The notes below the pieces were generated by a model. It did no database searches. It had not been told where the DNA came from and saw nothing but the letters and a program-made list of their open reading frames with translations. The position numbers were made by a program, and so were the translations under genes. Positions 1 to 7,422 of a stretch of 33,738 bases of DNA are shown piece after piece. Numbering within the stretch: position 1 is the first letter of the stretch; every line of letters begins with the position of its first letter. Origin of the DNA: Bacillota bacterium (GTDB lineage: Bacteria > Bacillota > Clostridia > Lachnospirales > Lachnospiraceae); contig JAEZLZ010000072.1 in NCBI GenBank assembly GCA_023415055.1, positions 1 to 33,738 of the forward strand. The letters are read 5' to 3'.

Positions 1-25
1 ATAGGTTCGAGCCCTATAGGTCCCA
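1..25 (+). tRNA. tRNA 3' end (partial, isotype not determinable)
   Basis: The window opens inside a tRNA gene. A T-arm is readable (stem ATAGG/CCTAT around the loop TTCGAGC), followed by the acceptor 3' strand AGGTCCC and discriminator A. The anticodon lies outside the window, so the isotype cannot be given. Confidence 0.75.
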
Positions 26-30
26 TTTGT

Positions 31-116
31 GCCGGCGTGGCGGAACTGGCAGACGCACAGGACTTAAAATCCTGCGGGACTAATCTCCCGTACCGGTTCG
101 ATTCCGGTCGCCGGCA
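31..116 (+). tRNA. tRNA-Leu (anticodon UAA)
   Basis: This is an 86-nt class II tRNA. The acceptor GCCGGCG pairs with CGCCGGC, followed by discriminator A. The anticodon loop CTTAAAA sits between CAGGA and TCCTG, giving UAA. A long variable arm (CGGGACTAATCTCCCG) and the T-loop TTCGATT are present. It lies only 5 nt after the preceding tRNA, so the two are probably cotranscribed. CCA is not encoded. Confidence 0.96.
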
Positions 117-153
117 TTATTCTATAATTTATATAGAATAATGCTGTTTTATT
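114..153 (+). terminator. Terminator overlapping the tRNA-Leu 3' end
   Basis: A perfect 13-bp inverted repeat, GCATTATTCTATA (114-126) and TATAGAATAATGC (132-144), is followed by TGTTTTATTT. The 5' arm begins in the last two acceptor bases and discriminator of tRNA-Leu, so the terminator and the mature tRNA share nucleotides. The stem is AU-rich, so its strength is uncertain. Confidence 0.55.
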
Positions 154-157
154 TATG

Positions 158-192
158 ACAATAGAAAGTTCCCCAATATTCTTTTCTATTGT
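158..192 (+). repeat. 10-bp inverted repeat between tRNA-Leu and tRNA-Arg
   Basis: ACAATAGAAA (158-167) and TTTCTATTGT (183-192) form a perfect inverted repeat around a 15-nt loop. Its 3' arm abuts TATAAA (192-197), a possible -10 element for tRNA-Arg. Its role is unknown; it could be an RNA processing stem or an operator-like site. Confidence 0.4.
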
Positions 193-213
193 ATAAAGCA
201 GTTAATATGGAAT

Positions 214-287
214 GTGTGCTTAGCTCAGCTGGATAGAGCGTCTGGCTACGGACCAGAAGGTCGGGAGTTCGAATCTTCTAGCACACG
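214..287 (+). tRNA. tRNA-Arg (anticodon ACG)
   Basis: This is a 74-nt cloverleaf. The acceptor GTGTGCT pairs with AGCACAC, with discriminator G. The D-arm is GCTCAGCTGGATAGAGC and the T-arm is GGGAGTTCGAATCTTC. The anticodon loop CTACGGA between TCTGG and CCAGA gives ACG; A34 is normally edited to inosine by TadA. Confidence 0.96.
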
Positions 288-291
288 TAAC

Positions 292-330
292 AAAGTCTTG
301 AAAAATAACATTTTCAAGGCTTTATTTTTA
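292..330 (+). terminator. Rho-independent terminator of the tRNA unit
   Basis: AAAGTCTTGAAAA (292-304) pairs with TTTTCAAGGCTTT (311-323) with one G-U pair and a 6-nt loop, followed by ATTTTTA. It stands 4 nt after tRNA-Arg. Confidence 0.75.
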
Positions 331-426
331 TATTTAAAACAACAAAAATTAATCTAATTTTAAGACCGGATTCATTTACGTAGAATAAGGCTTATGATAG
401 AATGTAGCAAAGGAGGCTTTTGTGAC

Positions 427-897
427 ATGAGTAAAATAGAATTTTTAAATATATTAAGGCAAGCATTGGATGGTGAAGTATCAGCTGAGGTTATTGAACA
501 GAATATTCAGTATTATGATACTTATATAGAATCCAAATCCATGGAAGAGGAAGCACAAACCATATCAGAGCTCGGGAATCCGAGATTGTTAGCAAAAACG
601 ATCATTGAGGCTGATAAAGCAGCCAAAGAAAAGAGCAGAGGTGGTTGGTCACAAGGCAACACCCAGGATTATCAGTCTAATGCCGAATATAGTGAGCAGG
701 AGGAAGCGCCAAAGTTTGGCCGAACCTTTTCCTTTTCAAATCTCAAATGGTATCATAAAATAATTGTTGCGTTGGTTGCAATCATTCTTCTTGTACTGAT
801 TGTACTGATTGGCCGACTAATCATAGGTTTCTTGTTCGCATTTGGCTTACCGCTGATTCTGATCCTATTGATAATGACGCTATTTCGTAGACGTTAA
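427..897 (+). CDS. DUF1700/HAAS-domain membrane protein
   Basis: This 156-aa protein has a short helical N-terminal domain (about residues 1-70, starting MSKIEFLNILRQAL) like the HAAS/DUF1700 domain. A polar linker of roughly 40 residues and two hydrophobic helices near the C-terminus follow, ending in FRRR. I chose the ATG at 427 because AAAGGAGG (409-416) sits about 10 nt upstream; an upstream in-frame ATG at 394 has no such site. HAAS proteins are often encoded beside a PadR-type regulator and are thought to act in membrane-linked signalling, but no PadR gene is visible here. A SHOCT-domain membrane protein follows 57 nt downstream and is probably cotranscribed. The exact function is unknown. 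Confidence 0.8.
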   Translation: MSKIEFLNILRQALDGEVSAEVIEQNIQYYDTYIESKSMEEEAQTISELGNPRLLAKTIIEADKAAKEKSRGGWSQGNTQDYQSNAEYSEQEEAPKFGRTFSFSNLKWYHKIIVALVAIILLVLIVLIGRLIIGFLFAFGLPLILILLIMTLFRRR

Positions 898-954
898 GGA
901 TATTTATGATTCTGCAAATAGTAATACTTTAATGGATAGAAGGAGAGGATATAT

Positions 955-1311
955 ATGAGCAGAAGATTAAAAGTGAAACCGGGGAAAGCACAATCCATGT
1001 CTGGTTTTTTTGTCGGAATATTGTTTTGCTTTATCGGTTTATTTTTCGCTATTCCCACATTTAAGGGCTTTGGTATCATCTGGACCTTAGTTGCTGTTGT
1101 AATAACGATTATGAATGGTTTGAATGCTTTTACAGAACAGGGTATAGCATCTCATGAGATTACGATAGACGAGGAAAAACTTGAACAGACATCCTCAACC
1201 AAAAAGACTTCTGAAGAAAGACTGAATGAACTGCAAAGTCTATTTAATAAAGGTATGATAAGCTATGATGAGTATCAGGAGAAACGAAAGCAAATTCTTG
1301 AAGAGTTGTAA
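955..1311 (+). CDS. SHOCT-domain small membrane protein
   Basis: This 118-aa protein has a basic N-terminus, two adjacent hydrophobic helices (about residues 16-34 and 40-56), a charged linker, and a C-terminal SHOCT motif (about residues 86-118). In that motif, the ERLNELQSLFNKGMIS and YDEYQEKRKQILEEL stretches match the usual short-helix pattern. SHOCT domains are found at the ends of many bacterial proteins and are thought to mediate oligomerisation or membrane association; no enzymatic role is known. The start has a good upstream site (GAAGGAGAGG). It follows the HAAS protein on the same strand, and a strong hairpin follows at 1346, which fits a two-gene unit. Confidence 0.8.
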   Translation: MSRRLKVKPGKAQSMSGFFVGILFCFIGLFFAIPTFKGFGIIWTLVAVVITIMNGLNAFTEQGIASHEITIDEEKLEQTSSTKKTSEERLNELQSLFNKGMISYDEYQEKRKQILEEL

Positions 1312-1345
1312 AGATTATCAAGTCAAAATAGGGAAATGATAAAGT

Positions 1346-1380
1346 GAAACGACCGCAAGGGGGAGCCATGCGGTCGTTTC
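1346..1380 (+). terminator. Strong hairpin after the SHOCT gene
   Basis: GAAACGACCGCA and TGCGGTCGTTTC form a perfect 12-bp stem with an 11-nt loop, 34 nt after the SHOCT stop codon. It is not followed by a U-run (GATGAGGGG follows), so it may be a factor-dependent terminator or an mRNA 3'-end stabiliser rather than a classic intrinsic terminator. Confidence 0.55.
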
Positions 1381-1761
1381 GATGAGGGGAGTATAAATAA
1401 TTAATAAGGGGTTATATAATGCGCTAGGGTTGACCCTAGCACGTTATTATTATAACTCAGATATCGTTAATATGCAATATTTATATTTTTAAATCACAAT
1501 TGAGTGGTAAAAGTTCATGATATATAGTATTAAATGATACTAAAAATATGAGATTATGTAAAACAATGCACAGAAAATTTTGAATTGTATCTAATTACTT
1601 AGACAATATATTCCCATGTTCTTGCCGAAAAATACGAGAAAAATGGTATATAAAGTGTTGTAATCTGCTAAATAATTACAGTGACTAATGAATATTTAAA
1701 ATAAAATAGCAGATAATAAAACGTGTAATACCAATATATATCTCACTATAGGAGGCAACTT
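1381..1761. other. AT-rich intergenic region with a second hairpin
   Basis: I see no gene here. GCTAGGG (1423-1429) and CCCTAGC (1434-1440) form a 7-bp stem with loop TTGA, followed by ACGTTATTATTATAA. A possible spore-type promoter lies at 1690-1718 (GAATA, 17 nt, GATAATA), resembling the sigma-G pattern apart from one mismatch in the -10. It is weak evidence because the region is very AT-rich. AGGAGG (1751-1756) serves the next gene. Confidence 0.4.
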
Positions 1762-2115
1762 ATGAATACAAGTAACAACAATTCAAAGAACAATAATAGC
1801 ACTTATCAGACATCAAACGTTAGAAACACAACAGGAACAAGTAATAACAACTCCAGCAGAAATGCTAACACAAGTAGCAATACTTCCAATTCCAGCAGAG
1901 ATGCGAACACCAGTAATTATACCACAGGTTCAAGCCGTAATGCTACATCTGGAAGCAGATGTGAAAACTCTTCCAGAAATTCATCCAGAGATGATGCTGG
2001 CTCTTCCAGAAATTCATCCAGAGATGATGTAGGCTCTTCTAGAAATTCATCGAGAAATAATACCAGCAACTCGAACAGAAATAACTTCTTAGACGATACA
2101 GATAATAATTACTAG
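1762..2115 (+). CDS. Asn/Ser/Arg-rich low-complexity protein
   Basis: This 117-aa protein is built almost only from Asn, Ser, Thr, Arg, Asp and Gly, with a single Cys and almost no hydrophobic residues before the C-terminal NNFLDDTDNNY. I do not recognise it. The core contains three in-frame copies of a 33-bp repeat (1969-2067) encoding SSRNSSRDDAG, SSRNSSRDDVG and SSRNSSRNN. It has no signal peptide or membrane helix and is predicted to be disordered. The ORF is likely real: AGGAGGCAACTT stands just before the ATG and a very strong intrinsic terminator follows 25 nt after the stop. Disordered polar proteins of this kind are known among spore-associated proteins, and a weak sigma-G-like promoter lies upstream, but a spore role is only a guess. 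Confidence 0.7.
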   Translation: MNTSNNNSKNNNSTYQTSNVRNTTGTSNNNSSRNANTSSNTSNSSRDANTSNYTTGSSRNATSGSRCENSSRNSSRDDAGSSRNSSRDDVGSSRNSSRNNTSNSNRNNFLDDTDNNY

Positions 2116-2140
2116 GAAGCAATAAAACAATTATAGTGAC

Positions 2141-2178
2141 AAAAATCCCTTTAAGATTTAATCTTAAAGGGATTTTTT
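2141..2178 (+). terminator. Strong intrinsic terminator
   Basis: AAAAATCCCTTTAAGAT (2141-2157) pairs perfectly with ATCTTAAAGGGATTTTT (2161-2177) over 17 bp around a 3-nt loop, ending in a T-run. The A-run at the 5' side could make it work in both directions. Confidence 0.9.
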
Positions 2179-2339
2179 ATGCGCATAATGCAACTTCTTT
2201 GAATAATATAATAGTATGATTATCGTTATGATCAGGTTAATTACAACAGGCTTTGTTTACGTTATTCTGATAGCATCTGAATAAGGATAATACTACTATA
2301 CTGACGAAGATAATCGATAGAAAAGAGGTGCAAACTGAT

Positions 2340-2648
2340 ATGTCTTTTGAAACAATTCGTACAAATGAGATATTAAACTATATAGGGAAACCAAATGTGT
2401 TAATTATAGATTTACGAGATCGCTATGAATATGATAGTGGGCATATTCCTGGTGCCATTAATATTCCTTATGAGGAACTTGATAATCAAAGTAATCGGTT
2501 CCATAAGGGGCAGCTTCTCATATTCTATTGTGATCGAGGTAATATCAGCTTATTAGCAGTAAGAGATTTAATGAAGTATGGTTATAATATGAAAAGCTTA
2601 TACGGTGGGATAAGAGCTTATCATGGCACGCTGGATAGGAGTAGATGA
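2340..2648 (+). CDS. Single-domain rhodanese-like protein
   Basis: This 102-aa protein is a single rhodanese domain. The hallmark stretch LIIDLRDRYEYDSGHIPGA is present, and the active-site loop is YCDRGNIS with the persulfide-forming cysteine. Such proteins usually move sulfane sulfur between partners in the cytoplasm. The arginine that often closes the active loop (CxxGxR) is replaced by isoleucine, so substrate preference may differ. I chose ATG 2340 over GTG 2328 because AGAGGTG (2324-2330) is the ribosome binding site and overlaps that GTG. The next gene is 197 nt away, beyond a microsatellite. Confidence 0.88.
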   Translation: MSFETIRTNEILNYIGKPNVLIIDLRDRYEYDSGHIPGAINIPYEELDNQSNRFHKGQLLIFYCDRGNISLLAVRDLMKYGYNMKSLYGGIRAYHGTLDRSR

Positions 2649-2686
2649 AAAGTTCATTGACTATAATTGAAAAGAGCCTTACAATA

Positions 2687-2766
2687 ACAGATACAGATAC
2701 AGATACAGATACAGATACAGATACAGATACAGATACAGATACAGATACAGATACAGATACAGATAC
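2687..2766 (+). repeat. Hexanucleotide microsatellite (ACAGAT) x 13.3
   Basis: An 80-bp uninterrupted run of the hexamer ACAGAT lies between the rhodanese stop and the RNA methyltransferase start. It is perfect throughout. Such tracts change copy number by replication slippage. It is not within a recognised coding region, so it would alter spacing rather than reading frame. Confidence 0.97.
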
Positions 2767-2775
2767 GACTATAAG

Positions 2776-2820
2776 CTTAAAATGACTATCATGGCCGAAT
2801 ATGGTTATGATAGACTTAAG
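2776..2820 (+). repeat. Interrupted inverted repeat before the methyltransferase gene
   Basis: CTATCAT (2786-2792) pairs with ATGATAG (2807-2813), and an outer CTTAA (2776-2780) pairs with TTAAG (2816-2820). It lies directly after the microsatellite and 25 nt before the start codon of the next gene. It could be a weak terminator or a leader hairpin. Confidence 0.4.
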
Positions 2821-2845
2821 ATAAAGTATATTAACGGAGGTACTT

Positions 2846-4000
2846 ATGAAACAATATGAATATATTTCACCCTGCCATTTTGGCCTCGAGGCTATACTGA
2901 AGCGCGAATTGACAGATCTAGGTTGTGAAATTACCAAGGTAGAGGATGGAAAGGTTGCTTATACAGGTGATGAGAATACCTGTGCAAGAGCCAATGTTTT
3001 TTTGCGAACAACAGAGAGAGTATTATTGAAGGTTGGTTCATTTAGAGCAGAGACCTTTGAGGAATTGTTTGAAAATACAAAATCGATTCCGTGGGAGGAG
3101 TATCTGCCTAAGGATGCGAAGTTCTGGGTTGCGAAGGCCAATTCAGTAAGCAGTAAACTGTTTAGCCCTTCCGATATTCAAGCAATAATGAAAAAAGCAA
3201 TTGTTGAACGAATGAAGGTCAAATATAAGCAGGACTGGTTTGAAGAAACGGGTGCTTCTTATCCACTGAGAGTAACGATCCTAAAGGACGAAGTGACGGT
3301 ATGTATTGATACCTCAGGAGAATCACTTCATAAAAGAGGGTATCGTAAATTGACAAGTAAAGCCCCGATTACAGAGACCTTAGCTGCAGCATTGATTATG
3401 CTCACACCTTGGAATAAGGATAGAATTCTGGTGGATCCCTTCTGTGGTAGCGGAACGATACCGATTGAAGCAGCAATGATCGGAGGAAGAATCGCTCCTG
3501 GACTGAAGCGTAGCTTTCTTGCAGAAACCTGGTCGAATTTAATACCATCTACCAGTTGGGCAGCGGCGAAGCAGGAAGCGGAGTCAATGATTCTTGCAGA
3601 TGTACAGATGAATATTCAGGGCTTTGATTTAGATGGTGAAATTATTAAAGCAGCAAGGCAGAATGCAAGATGGGCAGGAGTAGATCATTTGATTCATTTT
3701 CAACAGAAGCCTTTGAGCGAATTGAGTAATAGTAAAAAGTATGGATTCATCATAACAAACCCTCCTTACGGCGAGCGCCTGGAAGAAAAGAAGGAGCTAC
3801 CGGAACTTTATAAGGAGATGGGAAGGGTATTTGGTGCATTGGATTCCTGGTCATATTATATTATTACAGCTTACGAGGATGCTCAGAAGTACATCGGAAA
3901 ACAAGCTGAGAAAAATAGAAAGATCTATAACGGAATGATGAAGACTTATTTTTATCAGTACATGGGCCCTAAACCTCCGAAGCAAATAAAAGAATCTTAA
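2846..4000 (+). CDS. rlmL: RlmL/YpsC-family class I SAM RNA methyltransferase
   Basis: This 384-aa protein has the standard layout of the RlmL/YpsC family (COG0116). An N-terminal ferredoxin-like/THUMP RNA-binding part (about residues 1-160) is followed by a Rossmann methyltransferase domain. The SAM-binding motif DPFCGSGT is at 197-204 and the catalytic motif NPPYGE at 305-310, typical of N2-guanine methylation. The expected substrate is 23S rRNA (m2G2445 in E. coli). The C-terminal RlmK domain of the long E. coli protein is absent, as in Firmicute homologues. The start has GGAGG upstream (TTAACGGAGGTACTT). The symbol is by family; the exact target guanine is not proven. Confidence 0.9.
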   Translation: MKQYEYISPCHFGLEAILKRELTDLGCEITKVEDGKVAYTGDENTCARANVFLRTTERVLLKVGSFRAETFEELFENTKSIPWEEYLPKDAKFWVAKANSVSSKLFSPSDIQAIMKKAIVERMKVKYKQDWFEETGASYPLRVTILKDEVTVCIDTSGESLHKRGYRKLTSKAPITETLAAALIMLTPWNKDRILVDPFCGSGTIPIEAAMIGGRIAPGLKRSFLAETWSNLIPSTSWAAAKQEAESMILADVQMNIQGFDLDGEIIKAARQNARWAGVDHLIHFQQKPLSELSNSKKYGFIITNPPYGERLEEKKELPELYKEMGRVFGALDSWSYYIITAYEDAQKYIGKQAEKNRKIYNGMMKTYFYQYMGPKPPKQIKES

Positions 4001-4057
4001 GACAGCAAAATTTATACAATAGAAAGCACGCTTTGCGAACTTTTTATTAGCATGTAC

Positions 4058-4111
4058 AAAAAAAGATGTTACAAGCTGAAGAGGAATCACTGCTTTGTAA
4101 CATCTTTTTTT
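4058..4111. terminator. Bidirectional terminator between convergent genes
   Basis: AAAAAAAGATGTTACAA (4058-4074) pairs with TTGTAACATCTTTTTTT (4095-4111). The A-run on one side and T-run on the other let it serve both the plus-strand methyltransferase gene and the minus-strand hydrolase gene. Confidence 0.88.
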
Positions 4112-4134
4112 ATTATGATATGTAAAGTGCAATA

Positions 4135-5055
4135 TTAAATACGTTTTGTAATCCATTGCTGTATATCAGAATAGATCTCTTCGTTGTTTAATTCATTTAA
4201 TAATTCGTGACGGCATTCCGGATAAAGCTTGGAGCTGACATTGGAAAATCCGGCTTTTTTCAGGGTAGACAGAAATTTCTGTATCTCCTTGCCATAACCT
4301 CCAACAGGATCCTTCTCTCCGCTGATAATATAGAGAGGAAGTTCGGGCTTTGTTAAGCGGATATGATTCTTCTTCGTAGCCAACTGTATCAGTTTCAACA
4401 TGTCATGATAAAACGAGGCGGTACATGTAAAGCCGCAATAAGGATCATGGATATAAGCACCAACAACCGGATTACTTCTGGATAACCAATCAAAAGCGGT
4501 ACGGGAAGACAGTGCAGTATATTTTTTGCCTCCAAACATAAGATCACTTAAAAACGGAGAGATATGTTTTGGTCCCTTAAACTTTAATATCAGGGCCGAA
4601 AGGAATAAGCCTGAGGTAATCAGGAGTTTGGGAGGAAAGGCGGTGCCGCACAGAATAACACCGTTATACCTGTCATATTGTTGTATTACATTCCTTGCAA
4701 TCAAAGACCCCATGCTATGTCCAAATAAGAAAAACTTATTGCTGCGGTTATTCTGCTCAATATATTCACTTACAGCAACTGCATCACCTACCACAAGCTG
4801 ATATCCCTTCTCCGGGGCAAAAAAACCAAGTTCACTTAATTTTCTTTCTTTACCATGGCCTCGATGATCATAGGTAAATACATCATAACCGTTATTCACA
4901 AGGTATTCGGCGAAGGTCTGATAGCGTTTTTGATGTTCTGCCATTCCATGTAGTATGAGAATACTGGCTTTTGGCCGCTTTGGGCAGCTATATTGGGTAA
5001 CCTTTATAGTATAGCCGTCCTTTTGCTTAAGAGTTATGTAGCTCACATCGTTCAT
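4135..5055 (-). CDS. Alpha/beta hydrolase, monoacylglycerol lipase/lysophospholipase family
   Basis: This 306-aa protein of the COG2267 (PldB) family has a full catalytic triad. The nucleophile Ser114 is in GHSMG (112-116), Asp249 in SGEKDP, and His283 in ECRHELLNE. The HGMAEH stretch (36-41) forms the oxyanion region typical of monoacylglycerol lipases. There is no signal peptide, so it is likely cytoplasmic or peripherally membrane-bound, hydrolysing monoacylglycerols or lysophospholipids. The start is preceded by AAGGAGAT. It is a single gene, convergent with the methyltransferase and divergent from the amidase. Confidence 0.88.
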   Translation of the reverse strand: MNDVSYITLKQKDGYTIKVTQYSCPKRPKASILILHGMAEHQKRYQTFAEYLVNNGYDVFTYDHRGHGKERKLSELGFFAPEKGYQLVVGDAVAVSEYIEQNNRSNKFFLFGHSMGSLIARNVIQQYDRYNGVILCGTAFPPKLLITSGLFLSALILKFKGPKHISPFLSDLMFGGKKYTALSSRTAFDWLSRSNPVVGAYIHDPYCGFTCTASFYHDMLKLIQLATKKNHIRLTKPELPLYIISGEKDPVGGYGKEIQKFLSTLKKAGFSNVSSKLYPECRHELLNELNNEEIYSDIQQWITKRI

Positions 5056-5456
5056 TTCCTATAATCTCCTTCTCTTATGTAAGAAAGATAATGATATTTA
5101 TTCTTTTCCATTATATCTATAAAATTGTTAAAATGCAACAATTATGAAAGGCAAATCACCCCATAAATCTACAAAATCAGTTAAAAAGATAAAAAATTAT
5201 TGTGAATATAGATGTGATATTATATAATCTATTTATTATATATGTTAAGTGTAAAGAACTTCTCTCATTTACGTTGGATGCAATGCTTCGAGGTGTAAAG
5301 AAAGACAACTTTCGTTTCATTTAGTTCAGAAGTAATGTAGCAATACAAATTGTGTGGATTTTATAAATTTTAACTCACATAGGAGAAACCGCGGAATCAG
5401 CAAAGCATGAAATAAAAACGGATTGCGGATTATGGGGTTTAAGGTGGAGGTTATTT
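5056..5456. other. Divergent intergenic region and long amidase leader
   Basis: This 401-bp AT-rich gap has no convincing ORF. It carries the amidase promoter at 5200-5228, which implies a 5' leader of about 220 nt. Near its end CCGCGGAATC (5389-5398) can pair with GATTGCGG (5421-5428), leaving a GG bulge. I matched no known riboswitch class to the leader. Confidence 0.5.
5200..5228 (+). promoter_or_regulatory. Sigma-A-type promoter for the amidase operon
   Basis: TTGTGA, a 17-nt spacer and TATAAT match the vegetative consensus well (4/6 and 6/6). Transcription would start near 5235. Confidence 0.65.
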
Positions 5457-6740
5457 ATGGATAAATGGCTGCTTAAGAAAGCGGCAATTCAAAGTGTAGC
5501 GTTAATGATAGCGGTGATCACTTCTTCGTATGCTTTACAGCAGTATCAGACGGTGGAGATATCCGCAAGTAATATCGTTGAAGCAGAGAAGCCGGAGGAG
5601 AATGGGACAACTCCGGTGATAGAGATAAAAGATCAGGGTGACGATTTATCAAAGGAGGCTTCTGTTTTTTCCGGTGGGCCGGTTCGGATGGCTTCCACCC
5701 TAGAGGAACTAGAGCAGCAGGTTGATAAGAGCATAAGAGATCAATTAGGTGAGAACTACCTGGTGATAAAGAAACCACAAGCGGATAACCTATCGATTTC
5801 TTTGGAAGATTTATATATCAGTAAAAGTATTAAGGTAGAGCTGACCGGATCCTTTACTGACGTAGAAGACAGTTCTATGGTGATGCGCGTCCGAGGCAGA
5901 GATTATTTTCTGAATGATCCGATTTTTACCGAGGTTGTGACTCAGGAAACGGATGAAGAGGACGAATCTGTAAAGGAAATAGTTACGAGAGACTACGGCA
6001 GAGATCTCAGCCATGGAATAACCTTTTCTACCGCACGGGATGAGAAAACCGGACTAAGTAATTGTGAAATTTTGATTGATCTGGATAGGGTGTATGCCTA
6101 TCTTATACTTGAGGATGCTAATTACTATTTTATTAATTTAAAGAAGCCCTCTGAGGTATATGACAAGATTTTAGTCATCGATCCGGGTCATGGCGGCAAG
6201 GATGCCGGAGCACTTTCCAGAGATGAGAAGTATTATGAGAAGAATATTAATCTAGGTATTGTATTAGCCTTAAAGGAGTTGCTTGATACGCAAAATATAA
6301 AGGTATACTATACGCGTACCGCAGATGATAAGGTGTTTTTAAGACCGCGGGTAACACTGGCAAATACAGTTGATTGCGATTATTTTATCAGTATTCATTG
6401 CAATTCAAACGCCATCGCAAGTCCGAATGGAACAGAGGTACTGTTCTATGATACTAAGTTTAAGGATGTGGCATCGAAGGATTTGGCGGAGCTTTTCTCA
6501 GATGAATTAGGAAAGACGGTTGATTTGAAAAAAAGAGGCACAGTCCTTAAGCATATGGATGATATTTTTATCATGGATAAAGCAGAGGTTCCGATGATAC
6601 TCATTGAGATAGGGTACCTATCCAACCCCGGAGATCTTGAATTCTTAACCAGGACAGAGAATCAAAAATCGGTGGCGCAGGGTATCTATAATGGAATTAT
6701 GAGGGCCTTTGAAGAACTGCCGGTATCCAGAGAGCATTAA
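5457..6740 (+). CDS. N-acetylmuramoyl-L-alanine amidase (amidase_3), membrane-anchored
   Basis: This 427-aa protein has an N-terminal signal-anchor (about residues 10-27) and an acidic linker. A beta-rich region (about 100-230), reminiscent of AMIN-type targeting domains, precedes a C-terminal amidase_3 domain (about 236-420). The zinc ligands are visible: His245 in DPGHGG, Glu261 in YYEKNIN and His314 in SIHCNS, with the catalytic Glu384 in LIEIGYLSN. It cleaves the lactyl amide between MurNAc and L-alanine in peptidoglycan outside the membrane. The domain resembles CwlD/AmiC-type enzymes; cell separation and sporulation roles are both possible. GGTGGAGG precedes the start. rdgB and a phosphoesterase gene follow closely, probably as one operon. 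Confidence 0.9.
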   Translation: MDKWLLKKAAIQSVALMIAVITSSYALQQYQTVEISASNIVEAEKPEENGTTPVIEIKDQGDDLSKEASVFSGGPVRMASTLEELEQQVDKSIRDQLGENYLVIKKPQADNLSISLEDLYISKSIKVELTGSFTDVEDSSMVMRVRGRDYFLNDPIFTEVVTQETDEEDESVKEIVTRDYGRDLSHGITFSTARDEKTGLSNCEILIDLDRVYAYLILEDANYYFINLKKPSEVYDKILVIDPGHGGKDAGALSRDEKYYEKNINLGIVLALKELLDTQNIKVYYTRTADDKVFLRPRVTLANTVDCDYFISIHCNSNAIASPNGTEVLFYDTKFKDVASKDLAELFSDELGKTVDLKKRGTVLKHMDDIFIMDKAEVPMILIEIGYLSNPGDLEFLTRTENQKSVAQGIYNGIMRAFEELPVSREH

Positions 6741-6785
6741 TTAATGGTTAGTGCAGGCTAGTACAGGTACACCACGGAGGTAGGG

Positions 6786-7382
6786 ATGACAAAGATTATT
6801 TTTGCTACGGCGAATGAAGGGAAAATGAAGGAAATAAGGGAAATATTAAAGGATTTGGACATTGAGCTTCTATCCTTAAAAGATATCGGACTTAATCCCG
6901 ATATTGAAGAGAATGGTAAAACTTTTGAAGAGAATGCGATTATAAAAGCAAAAGCCGTAATGGAGTTAACGAATGAGATCGTTTTGGCGGATGATTCCGG
7001 ACTGGAAGTAGATTATATGGATAAAGCACCGGGAGTATATTCGGCTAGGTTTATGGGTGAGAATACCTCATATGATATAAAGAATCAATATATTATTGAC
7101 AAACTTGCTGAGGCGAATGAGGAAGAGAGAAGTGCTAGATTCGTATGTATAATTGCCTGCGTATTTCCGAAGGGTGAGGTACTTACAAAGAGAGCGACGA
7201 TCGAGGGCCTTATCGCAAAGGAAATTATGGGTTCCAATGGCTTTGGCTATGACCCCATCTTCTATGTTCCTGAATACCGCTGTACAACGGCACAGCTGCC
7301 TTCTGAGGTGAAGAATGAAATCAGTCACAGGGGAAAAGCACTGCGTGCGATGAAAGATGAAATAAAACGCTATTTACAATAA
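6786..7382 (+). CDS. rdgB: XTP/dITP diphosphatase (RdgB/HAM1)
   Basis: This 198-aa protein has full family length. The TANEGK motif (8-13) binds the nucleotide, LADDSGLEVD (67-76) carries the metal-binding aspartates, and GFGYDP (152-157) and SHRGKAL (180-186) form the base-recognition and phosphate loops. It hydrolyses non-canonical purine triphosphates (XTP, dITP, ITP) to monophosphates and keeps them out of DNA and RNA. The start has CACGGAGGTAGGG directly upstream. It lies 45 nt after the amidase and 40 nt before the YfcE-type gene; the rdgB-yfcE pair is conserved in Firmicutes. Confidence 0.95.
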   Translation: MTKIIFATANEGKMKEIREILKDLDIELLSLKDIGLNPDIEENGKTFEENAIIKAKAVMELTNEIVLADDSGLEVDYMDKAPGVYSARFMGENTSYDIKNQYIIDKLAEANEEERSARFVCIIACVFPKGEVLTKRATIEGLIAKEIMGSNGFGYDPIFYVPEYRCTTAQLPSEVKNEISHRGKALRAMKDEIKRYLQ

Positions 7383-7422
7383 TCTTTACGAGATAGATTG
7401 AGGTTGGAAGTGGAGAAAAAAG

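Noticed and set aside
2545..2937. Minus-strand ORF with a long Ser-Val run
   Set aside because: The Ser-Val run is only the antisense translation of the hexanucleotide microsatellite; it overlaps two real genes and has no ribosome binding site.
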